Assembly (NCBI GenBank): GCA_964492545.1 | Contig: CAZBKO010000123.1 | Coordinates: forward strand, 1 to 5,817 | Direction of reading: 5' to 3' | Length of the DNA stretch: 5,817 nt | Source of the DNA: RGIG1934 sp964492545 | GTDB lineage: Bacteria; Bacillota; Clostridia; Lachnospirales; Lachnospiraceae | Part shown: piece by piece, positions 1 through 5,817 of the stretch | Numbering within the stretch: position 1 is the first letter of the stretch | Layout of the letters: each line of letters starts with the position of its first letter | Program-made: the position numbers and the translations under genes | The notes under the pieces: model-generated | What the model was told of the DNA's origin: nothing | Databases searched by the model: none | Seen by the model: only the letters and a program-made list of their open reading frames with translations

Positions 1-48
1 TTTACATAACTAAAATATCCTATTCTATTTGCCAACTATAATTTTACA

Positions 49-2004
49 CTAACTAATATCTGACCACTTTTCAATTGTACACTCTAAGGTGTGCGCATCT
101 TCTTCAAATGTATAGCTTCTATTTTCCGTTTTATCAGGTCCAATCAGGTCCTTTCCGTCAGCGCCCTGTTCCCTTTTGTCCCATGTACCTCGCGTAAATT
201 TAAACTGCATTTTTGAAAATGCATCAGCCTCAAGACTAATTGAGCATTCAGTTTCTGATATTCTGTCCATTATGAATACTTCATCACACTCGTTCCATTC
301 ATTAAATGAACCGGTAACATATATGTTTTCATCCATCGGTGTGTTTGCAGGCAGTGTTACTTTAAGTTCGACCGTATATGGTTTTGGCGCTTCAAATGAA
401 AACTCGTCCTTATTCAGTGGAACCTCTCCCTTATATTCAAGTACAAGCGAATTGTTTCCCTTAAGTGTATATACATCTGCCGCCTTAATATCAGTCCCTG
501 ATAAAATATCTTTTACATCTGCTTTGAGTGCAAATGAAATATCATCATCTCGCAAATTATGTATCACAAGCAATGCTTTTTCTGAATCAGCTGATGTAAT
601 TGTATATGCATACAGCCCCGATTCATTTATACCAAACAGCTTATAATCACCATTTGTAAATAATGGCTCTGATTTTCTCATGGAAATAATGTTCTTATAC
701 CAGCTAAGCATACTGTCATTATTATCTTTTTCCTCTTCATAAGAAATTCCATCATTTGCCTTGTCATATAAAATATTATCATAATACTGCTGATTCATTT
801 CTGTCATTCCCGTACCATCACAGGCTGTGTACCAGTCAAATGGCTCTCTTCGGTTGCCATCAGGACTTGTTCCAAGCTGTCCAAGCTCATCACCATAATA
901 AATATATGGAGTTCCAGGAATTGTAAATTGTATTGTTGCGGCAAGCTTTGCTTTCGCCTCACTGCCAACCCTTGATGCTATTCTGTCCATATCATGGTTA
1001 TCAATCATAACCGAATCAATCATCAGTGGACTTACACTATCGTCCGCTTTCTGCTCATTCTCATACATTTCAAGTGAATCATTCATCTGTCCTATAATAT
1101 CCTGAAGACTTCCTGTTGCCATACTCTCAATTGTTGTACATATAGGGAAATCAAATGAAGAAATCATATCGCCATAATATGGTGCAATTTCTTTACTGCT
1201 GTTGTACCAATTCTCACCTACAACAAATGCCTGATTATTTATTGAAGAAACATATTGTGTAAATTCCTTCCACCACGAATGTGTAACTGCCTTATCTTCA
1301 TCAATATTTCTTGACGCATCCAGTCTAAAGCCATCAATTCCTTTATCTAGCCAAAATTTTGTAGCTTTCTTAATCTCTTCCCTGACATCATTATTCTTAT
1401 AATCAAGCTCCGGCATATTTGATGAATATTGAGCATAATAAAAGACAATTTTTCCATCCAGCTCCCTCGGATACCAGCCATTAGTATCTGTTGGCTGAAC
1501 CTCACTTTTAACATAAAAATCTTTATATTTGCTATCTGTATTAGTAAATGCATCAATGAACATTTCATTTGTTGAAGCAGTATGATTTACAACAAAATCC
1601 ATAATAACCTTTATGTCATTATCGTGAAGTGTTTTCAGCATTTCTTCAAAATCTGCCATCGTTCCATAATCAGATTCAACACCATAGTAATCTACAACGT
1701 CATATCCATGGTATGTGTCTGAGGTGTTAATAGGCATTAGCCACACAGCATCTATTCCAAGCTCTTTTAGATAATCAACCTTCTGTGTAACTCCTTTGAA
1801 ATCGCCAATTCCATCTCCATCAGCATCATAGAAGCTTCTTACAAACAGTTCGTAGAATACTGCATTTTTCGCCCACTCCGGCGATGTTGCCTCCTCCTTC
1901 TGTTCTTCTTTCTCTGATTCATTTTCTGTCTTTCCACCCTTGGAGCTGCAGGCAGTAAACACAAGCATCACCGCCACCAGCAAATACATTAATCTCTTTT
2001 TCAC
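49..2004 (-). CDS. Lipoprotein GH13 alpha-amylase with C-terminal CBM20-like module
   Basis: This 651-residue enzyme (counted from the GTG at 2004) should be tethered to the outer face of the membrane and cut alpha-1,4 links in starch or maltodextrins. Residues 1-18 form a lipoprotein signal ending FTAC, with Cys19 lipidated, followed by a charged Glu/Lys-rich linker to about residue 43. The GH13 barrel covers about 46-445: a calcium-type loop DADGDGIGD (60-68), region I DFVVNH (136-141), region V MPELD (197-201), region II GFRLD with nucleophile Asp229, region III VVGENW with acid/base Glu264, and region IV DNHD with Asp338. The region V sequence resembles the MPDLN of the GH13_36 group, which includes lipoprotein amylases. 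A beta C-domain follows, then a module at about 544-649 with VTGSFNEW, KFTRGTW and NRSYTF, similar to CBM20-type starch-binding domains. An ATG six codons upstream is less likely as start because it precedes the ribosome binding site. The stop is TAG at 51-49; no clear terminator hairpin is visible in the last 48 bases. Confidence 0.92.
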   Translation of the reverse strand: MKKRLMYLLVAVMLVFTACSSKGGKTENESEKEEQKEEATSPEWAKNAVFYELFVRSFYDADGDGIGDFKGVTQKVDYLKELGIDAVWLMPINTSDTYHGYDVVDYYGVESDYGTMADFEEMLKTLHDNDIKVIMDFVVNHTASTNEMFIDAFTNTDSKYKDFYVKSEVQPTDTNGWYPRELDGKIVFYYAQYSSNMPELDYKNNDVREEIKKATKFWLDKGIDGFRLDASRNIDEDKAVTHSWWKEFTQYVSSINNQAFVVGENWYNSSKEIAPYYGDMISSFDFPICTTIESMATGSLQDIIGQMNDSLEMYENEQKADDSVSPLMIDSVMIDNHDMDRIASRVGSEAKAKLAATIQFTIPGTPYIYYGDELGQLGTSPDGNRREPFDWYTACDGTGMTEMNQQYYDNILYDKANDGISYEEEKDNNDSMLSWYKNIISMRKSEPLFTNGDYKLFGINESGLYAYTITSADSEKALLVIHNLRDDDISFALKADVKDILSGTDIKAADVYTLKGNNSLVLEYKGEVPLNKDEFSFEAPKPYTVELKVTLPANTPMDENIYVTGSFNEWNECDEVFIMDRISETECSISLEADAFSKMQFKFTRGTWDKREQGADGKDLIGPDKTENRSYTFEEDAHTLECTIEKWSDIS

Positions 2005-2012
2005 CGGCAATA

Positions 2013-2019
2013 CCTCCTT
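2013..2019 (-). promoter_or_regulatory. Consensus ribosome binding site that sets the amylase start at GTG 2004
   Basis: AAGGAGG on the minus strand is followed by eight bases and then GTG at 2004-2002. An in-frame ATG at 2022-2020 lies upstream of this site, so using it would place the ribosome binding site inside the coding sequence. The GTG gives a protein beginning (M)KKRLMYLL, a normal lipoprotein signal. Confidence 0.85.
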
Positions 2020-2035
2020 CATATTTTATAAGTAT

Positions 2036-2064
2036 ATTTTACTCCATAACGCACTATCTGACAA
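2036..2064 (-). promoter_or_regulatory. Sigma-A-type promoter for the lipoprotein amylase
   Basis: On the minus strand, TTGTCA (2064-2059, five of six to the -35 consensus) and TAAAAT (2041-2036, five of six to the -10 consensus) are separated by exactly 17 bases. A start near 2029 would give a leader of about 25 bases that includes the AAGGAGG at 2019-2013. It lies just downstream of the hairpin, which fits a separate transcription unit for the amylase. AT-rich leaders often contain chance -10 boxes, but the combination with a good -35 and ideal spacing is supportive. Confidence 0.6.
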
Positions 2065-2082
2065 CCGGTCCAAATATGTAGT

Positions 2083-2111
2083 AAGCCAGCCACAATATTT
2101 GTGACTGGCCT
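2083..2111 (-). terminator. RNA hairpin after the CBM26 protein gene, probable terminator or 3' end stabiliser
   Basis: Fifteen bases after the CBM26 protein stop codon, minus-strand RNA can form a 13-bp stem (2111-2099 with 2095-2083) around the triloop AUA. Eleven pairs are Watson-Crick and two are G-U. Read on the plus strand the same two positions are A-C mismatches, so the structure favours minus-strand RNA. The sequence after the stem (TTACTACATATTT) is T-rich but not a clean T run, so termination may be partial or the hairpin may mainly protect the 3' end of the upstream mRNA. Confidence 0.6.
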
Positions 2112-2125
2112 GCCAGCTTCAATGG

Positions 2126-2770
2126 TTATTCTTTAATGCTTTTTCTCGATACTGCAAATACTGCTGCAAGTGACATCATAATTATTAAGCTTATTGTAAT
2201 GCCGCTGTCTCCTGTCTTTGGTGTTTCATTTGCATCAGTGACAGTTGCCTTAGTAGTTTCTTCTGCCGTAGTGCTTACTTCTTCTGAGCTTTCCTTTGTG
2301 CTCTCGTCTACCTTTGGTTCATCAGCTGTTGTATATGTATCAGGTTTTCCTTCTAATAAAGTAACTGTTCCTGAAACTGCTGCGCCAAGATCATTCTCAG
2401 CATCTCCACCGCCATCAAGTGTTATAAATATTTCTCCTGCTGCCGGGTCAACATCCTTTAGGTCTCCCGTCTGTGCTTCTGCTGTACCATCCTTATCTGC
2501 ATCTACGCAGAATACAAGGTTCATTTTTGATGATGCTTCAAATGTTTTAGTATACCAGCCATTATCTTCCTTATCCATTGCTGTTCCCGGCCATGCATCT
2601 GCAAGCTCTCCGTCATCGCCCCATGTGTAAATATTTACGCTGTCCCATCCAATGTTATTCTGAACATGAATTACAACATTTCCTGCTGCCTTTACTTCCT
2701 TTACATTAATTGATAATACAAGTGCAGCCATCAATAGAACTGCTTCCAATACGCTAATAATCTTCTTCAT
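2126..2770 (-). CDS. Secreted, sortase-anchored starch-binding protein with a single CBM26-like domain
   Basis: This 214-residue protein has no catalytic domain. Residues 1-28 form a Sec signal peptide with a likely cleavage after VKA. Residues 30 to about 118 resemble a CBM26 starch-binding module: WDSVNIYTW (42-50), AWPG (59-62), NGWYTKTF (70-77) and a later QTGDL (100-104). Tyr48, Trp50 and Trp60 fit the family's aromatic sugar platform. A loop DADKDG (90-95) is a possible calcium site. Residues 149-182 are a Thr/Ser/Glu/Lys-rich spacer, followed by TPKTG (183-187), a hydrophobic segment (about 191-207) and the tail SRKSIKE, the layout of a sortase sorting signal with a non-canonical LPXTG-like motif. 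The likely role is to hold starch at the cell wall near the lipoprotein amylase. The gene starts 2 bp after the neopullulanase-like gene. Family assignment is by pattern recognition; wall anchoring depends on a sortase not in this window. Confidence 0.85.
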   Translation of the reverse strand: MKKIISVLEAVLLMAALVLSINVKEVKAAGNVVIHVQNNIGWDSVNIYTWGDDGELADAWPGTAMDKEDNGWYTKTFEASSKMNLVFCVDADKDGTAEAQTGDLKDVDPAAGEIFITLDGGGDAENDLGAAVSGTVTLLEGKPDTYTTADEPKVDESTKESSEEVSTTAEETTKATVTDANETPKTGDSGITISLIIMMSLAAVFAVSRKSIKE

Positions 2771-2772
2771 TA

Positions 2773-4500
2773 CTAATCCTCCAATACAAAATAATATGCT
2801 TTCTGTGGTGACAATTTGATTTGTCCGTTTTCAGTTTCAATGTTCTTCTTCTCTAAAAGACTATATTTCATCCCTCCTATTCTATCAGCCTCAATATATT
2901 TTTCCTCCTTTGAATTATTTATTACAATGTACATGCAATCCTCATTATAGCTTCTAATCATAATGAAAATTTCACTGTCATAAATAAATCGAACCTCACC
3001 CTTTTGCAAAGCTGTGTGAGTATTTCTTATATTTATCAGTTCCTTATAGTAATTATAAAGGTCCATATTCCAGTGACTTCTATTCCAGTCAAAACCTTTT
3101 CGGCATCCCGGATCATACAAGCCATCCATACCTATTTCCGTTCCATAATATGTACATGGCATACCCACATATCCATATAAAAATGCTGCTGCATTTTTTA
3201 GTTTTGCCGTATCACCGTTGCATGTAGTAAGAAATCTTTCTGTATCATGGCTATCTAACAGGTTAAGCATCATTTCATTTACCTGACTTGAATATCTTGT
3301 AAGCAAATTTGAAATTCCATATGTAAATGCTTTCGTATCAATCTCATTTGTTGCAAAATAATCTACTGAAAGCTTGGTTAGAGAATAATTCATTACACTG
3401 TCAAACTGGTCTCCCTGAAGCCATGGATATGCATCATGCCAGTTCTCACCAATAATCACAGCATCGCTGTTAATGGATTTAACTAGTTTTCTGAATTCTC
3501 TCCAAAAATCATGATCCAGCTCATCCGATACATCCAGCCTCCATCCATCAATATTGAATTCTTCAGTCCAGTATCTTGTAACATCCAGAAGATATTTTCT
3601 GACTTCTTTATTTCCGGTATTCATCTTAGGCATATATGGTACAAAGCCAAAGGCCTGAAAATTAATCGGATCAAACTCTACCTTGTCACCATCAATGTAA
3701 AACCAGTCATAGTATTTAGAAGCTCTGCCTTTTTCAATTACATCCAAAAATGGTGGAAAGTCCTTGCCACAATGGTTAAATACCGCATCTAAAACAATTC
3801 GTATCTTTCTTTTGTGGCATTCATCCACAAGTCTTCTGAGAGTATCCTTATCTCCAAAATATTTATCAATGCTCATATAATCGTTCGTGTCATATTTGTG
3901 ATTTGATACTGACTGAAAAATTGGTGTTAAATACACGCCGTTTATTCCTAAATCACTAAGATAATCCATTTTCTTAATAATGCCTTCCAAATCACCTCCC
4001 ATAAAGCATGTGGGAGTTGGATATGAATCCCATGGTACAAGCTTTGATGGAGAATTATCCGGATTTCCATTATAAAATCTTTCCACAAAAATCTGATAAA
4101 AATTGGTTTTATTCACCCATGATGGCTTTTTATGCACATCTATTTCGTTGATGTATGGATATTGGAAAAAATAGCAATAGGATTTTTCGTCGTTGAATTT
4201 TTCCACATATCCTGCTTCTGTATAGCATAGAATCGTTTTTCCTTTTGTCAGCTCGAAATAATAGCCAATTCTTGTATCTTTGCTTTTTATTGTGTATTCA
4301 TAATAATCATAAAACTCATCGCTTAATATTTTTTCCATGTCAAAGCACACTTTATTAGTCCAGTCATACTTGATACCATAAAATAATCTAACATGGTCAA
4401 TATCATTTTTAGCTGTACGCAATCTTATGTGAAGTTCATCCTTTGCATAAGCATATGCGTAATTGCTTTTTGGTATATGGCATATTGCTGCTAAGTTCAC
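2773..4500 (-). CDS. Cytoplasmic GH13 neopullulanase / cyclomaltodextrinase / maltogenic amylase-type enzyme (GH13_20-like)
   Basis: This 575-residue enzyme has no signal peptide and should act in the cytoplasm, hydrolysing imported malto-oligosaccharides and possibly cyclodextrins or pullulan fragments. Residues 1 to about 115 resemble the CBM34 dimerisation/substrate domain of this subfamily (AICHIPKSNYAYAYAKDELH near the start, then LFYGIKYDW). The GH13 barrel covers about 125-490. Conserved regions are complete: region I DAVFNH (238-243), region V MPKMN (290-294, close to the subfamily signature MPKLN), region II GWRLD with nucleophile Asp323, region III GENWHDA with acid/base Glu352, and region IV DSHDTERF with Asp419. 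A beta-sandwich C domain follows. Total length is close to the usual 580-590. The start is GTG at 4500, fixed by a strong AGGTGG seven bases upstream; the first codons already match the family N-terminus. Asn353 after the catalytic Glu is unusual, since Ile is typical there. Exact substrate preference cannot be read from sequence. Confidence 0.93.
   Translation of the reverse strand: MNLAAICHIPKSNYAYAYAKDELHIRLRTAKNDIDHVRLFYGIKYDWTNKVCFDMEKILSDEFYDYYEYTIKSKDTRIGYYFELTKGKTILCYTEAGYVEKFNDEKSYCYFFQYPYINEIDVHKKPSWVNKTNFYQIFVERFYNGNPDNSPSKLVPWDSYPTPTCFMGGDLEGIIKKMDYLSDLGINGVYLTPIFQSVSNHKYDTNDYMSIDKYFGDKDTLRRLVDECHKRKIRIVLDAVFNHCGKDFPPFLDVIEKGRASKYYDWFYIDGDKVEFDPINFQAFGFVPYMPKMNTGNKEVRKYLLDVTRYWTEEFNIDGWRLDVSDELDHDFWREFRKLVKSINSDAVIIGENWHDAYPWLQGDQFDSVMNYSLTKLSVDYFATNEIDTKAFTYGISNLLTRYSSQVNEMMLNLLDSHDTERFLTTCNGDTAKLKNAAAFLYGYVGMPCTYYGTEIGMDGLYDPGCRKGFDWNRSHWNMDLYNYYKELINIRNTHTALQKGEVRFIYDSEIFIMIRSYNEDCMYIVINNSKEEKYIEADRIGGMKYSLLEKKNIETENGQIKLSPQKAYYFVLED
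2778..2782 (-). promoter_or_regulatory. Ribosome binding site of the CBM26 protein, embedded in the end of the upstream gene
   Basis: GGAGG on the minus strand lies seven bases before the ATG at 2770. It overlaps the final codons of the neopullulanase-like gene, whose TAG stop is at 2775-2773, only two bases before that ATG. This geometry fits translational coupling: ribosomes ending the enzyme expose or reuse the site. Confidence 0.82.
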
Positions 4501-4507
4501 CTTTGTT

Positions 4508-4516
4508 CCACCTCTC
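4508..4516 (-). promoter_or_regulatory. Strong ribosome binding site fixing the GTG start of the neopullulanase-like gene
   Basis: The minus strand reads GAGAGGTGG, then seven bases, then GTG at 4500. It lies in the 22-bp gap after the binding-protein stop codon. No in-frame ATG occurs near the N-terminus, and the homologous protein start agrees with the GTG. Confidence 0.82.
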
Positions 4517-4522
4517 TGCCTT

Positions 4523-5803
4523 TTATTCTGACTGAACTAACGCATTCCAATCATCAACTGCCTTTTTTCTTCCCTCTGCCGGTGTGAGCTCCTGGTCAAA
4601 AACGGCTATAGTTGCTGCCTTTGATACAGTCCAAAAATAGGAAATTCTCTTAACCGATGGCATTGGGTACGAGTTTGCAAATTGTTCTGTAAATGCCTTA
4701 ATATATTCATCATTCTTAAATTCATCTATTTGTGATACAGTTTTTACAGTTGTGATATCACCAGCCAGGTCATAAAGCTTGACAGCTGCCTCATCTGAAA
4801 CAAGATACGCTGCAAATAGCTGTGCTGCTATTGGATATTTGGTAAAAGCTGACACATGAGCATTTATTACACCTGCAAATGGTGTTAATGGTTTTCCTTC
4901 ATATGTAGGCAATGTTGTTACTCCGAAATTAACACCACTTTCCTTGAATTGTGCCAAATCCCATGGTCCTGTTATTTCATATGCAACCTTTCCATCTGCA
5001 AATTCACTTCTAAGAAAGCTTACATTGTTCAAATCAGTTGAAGCTATTGGCATTGTTTCTCTGAGCTTGCTCACAAGCTCAAGGCCTTTTTCAAATTCAT
5101 CTGTATCAAGTCCCGGATTATCTGCATCATCACCATTTTCACCGAAAAGCTTAAATCCATATGCTGATAATATAGGATAAATCTTGTATCCATCGCCTAC
5201 TGTATATAGAAGCTGAAATACATTATTATCAATATCATTTACTTTATCTGCACCCTCCATAATCTCTTCTAAAGTTGTTGCCGGATTATCACCAACCATA
5301 TCTTTATTGTAGAATAAGCAGCTTGTTTCAAGGGAAACAGGAACACCGTATACCTTATCCTCACTTGTAACCGTCTTAATACCGACTTCATCCACACGTT
5401 CACCAAGATAATCAACAACTGCTTCATCCATAGGAAGTAGTATTCCAGATGCTATACCCTGTGAAAATGAGTCATGTGCACACATAAATACATCTGCTCC
5501 CTTACCGGATGGACCATCTAACACCATTTTATCAATAGCTCCAAGTCCTACCTCTTCCACCTCCACATGGACACCATATTTCGCCTCAAATTCCTTTGCC
5601 ATTTCCTTACCAAAGTCTGTATCAGCGGTCCAGTATGTCAGCTTTGCCCCATCCTCAGGCTTCAGTTCATCAAAGCTTACACCACTCTCAGATGCTGCCT
5701 TAGTTGTATCCTGTGCATCAATTTCATCCAAACTTTTTTTCTTACATCCTGCCATTGAAAATGCCATGGCCCCCGCCATAATAATTGCTATCGCTCTCTT
5801 CAT
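4523..5803 (-). CDS. malE: MalE-like maltodextrin-binding lipoprotein of an ABC transporter
   Basis: This 426-residue protein is a family 1 extracellular solute-binding protein that should capture malto-oligosaccharides outside the membrane and deliver them to an ABC permease. Residues 1-20 form a lipoprotein signal with lipobox MAGC, so Cys20 would be lipidated, followed by a short polar linker. Similarity to E. coli MalE, judged by eye, runs through the whole protein: YGVPVSLET followed by FYNKD (152-168), FADGKVAYEITGPWDL (268-283), FGVTTLPTYEGKPLTPFAGV (293-312) and a C-terminal MPSVKRISYFW (381-391). Trp281 and Trp391 fall where MalE has its sugar-stacking Trp230 and Trp340, and Tyr206 fits Tyr155. 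The position of MalE Trp62 appears to be Cys108. The ATG start is supported by AAAGGA six bases upstream. The next gene follows after 22 bp. No permease gene lies downstream, so malF/malG must be upstream or elsewhere. The family is certain; the exact ligand is inferred from the alignment and the neighbours. Confidence 0.93.
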   Translation of the reverse strand: MKRAIAIIMAGAMAFSMAGCKKKSLDEIDAQDTTKAASESGVSFDELKPEDGAKLTYWTADTDFGKEMAKEFEAKYGVHVEVEEVGLGAIDKMVLDGPSGKGADVFMCAHDSFSQGIASGILLPMDEAVVDYLGERVDEVGIKTVTSEDKVYGVPVSLETSCLFYNKDMVGDNPATTLEEIMEGADKVNDIDNNVFQLLYTVGDGYKIYPILSAYGFKLFGENGDDADNPGLDTDEFEKGLELVSKLRETMPIASTDLNNVSFLRSEFADGKVAYEITGPWDLAQFKESGVNFGVTTLPTYEGKPLTPFAGVINAHVSAFTKYPIAAQLFAAYLVSDEAAVKLYDLAGDITTVKTVSQIDEFKNDEYIKAFTEQFANSYPMPSVKRISYFWTVSKAATIAVFDQELTPAEGRKKAVDDWNALVQSE

Positions 5804-5809
5804 AGTTAA

Positions 5810-5815
5810 TCCTTT
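5810..5815 (-). promoter_or_regulatory. Ribosome binding site of the binding-protein gene
   Basis: Read on the minus strand, AAAGGA lies six bases before the ATG at 5803. The window ends two bases further out, so the promoter and any operator for the first three genes are outside the view. Confidence 0.75.
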
Positions 5816-5817
5816 CT

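Noticed and set aside
1..56. Imperfect direct repeat TTTACATAACTAA (1-13) and TTTACACTAACTAA (43-56) around the amylase stop codon
   Set aside because: The copies differ by one inserted base, are short and AT-rich, and the second overlaps the coding end. Chance is the simplest explanation, and no mobile-element boundary or hairpin accompanies them.
176..646. Plus-strand open frame opposite the amylase 3' end (156 codons)
   Set aside because: It is antisense to the CBM20-like and C-domain region of a well-supported gene, is rich in Ser and Leu as expected of a complementary shadow frame, and resembles no known protein.
1347..1568. Minus-strand 73-codon frame inside the amylase
   Set aside because: It lies in another frame within the catalytic domain and has no domain signature; the amylase frame is intact across it.
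2065..2070. ACCGGT-type palindrome just upstream of the amylase -35 box as a possible LacI/MalR operator
   Set aside because: The self-complementary core is only six bases and flanking symmetry fails, so it does not resemble a typical 14-20 base LacI-family or CcpA operator.
2136..2630. Plus-strand open frame opposite the CBM26 protein (164 codons)
   Set aside because: It mirrors the Thr/Glu-rich spacer and hydrophobic segments of the minus-strand gene, giving low-complexity Ser/Val sequence. The minus-strand frame has signal peptide, domain and sorting signal in order, so this is a shadow.
4501..4522. Possible attenuating stem-loop between the binding-protein gene and the neopullulanase-like gene
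   Set aside because: The gap is only 22 bases, mostly the ribosome binding site, and shows no self-complementary arms.

Overview
The window looks like a chromosomal starch/maltodextrin utilisation locus from a low-GC, AT-rich Firmicute, most likely a gut or rumen clostridium of the Lachnospiraceae type. This rests on strong AGGAGG-type ribosome binding sites, Gram-positive lipoprotein signals, a sortase-type C-terminus with a TPKTGD motif, and proteins that resemble clostridial starch-degradation proteins. The taxonomic assignment is an inference. No mobile element, rRNA, tRNA or CRISPR array is visible.

All four genes lie on the minus strand, so transcription runs from the right edge to the left. 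In order they are: (1) a MalE-like maltodextrin-binding lipoprotein (5803-4523); (2) a cytoplasmic GH13 neopullulanase/cyclomaltodextrinase-type enzyme with an N-terminal CBM34-like domain (4500-2773, GTG start); (3) a small secreted protein with one CBM26-like starch-binding domain, a Thr/Ser/Glu-rich spacer and a sortase anchor (2770-2126); and (4) a lipoprotein GH13 alpha-amylase with a C-terminal CBM20-like module (2004-49, GTG start). Genes 1-3 are packed with gaps of 22 and 2 bp and look like one transcript whose promoter lies beyond the right edge. Between genes 3 and 4 there is a hairpin that pairs best as minus-strand RNA, followed by a good sigma-A-type promoter, so the amylase probably has its own transcription start.

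Together the genes describe an outside-to-inside route. The wall-anchored CBM26 protein holds starch near the cell, the membrane-tethered amylase cuts it, the binding lipoprotein passes malto-oligosaccharides to an ABC transporter, and the cytoplasmic enzyme hydrolyses them. The permease genes (malF/malG type), the ATPase and a regulator are not in the window. The most notable points are the small non-catalytic, wall-anchored starch-binding protein apparently translationally coupled to a cytoplasmic hydrolase, the corrected amylase start with its own promoter, and a substitution next to the catalytic acid of the neopullulanase-like enzyme at a position known to affect linkage preference.
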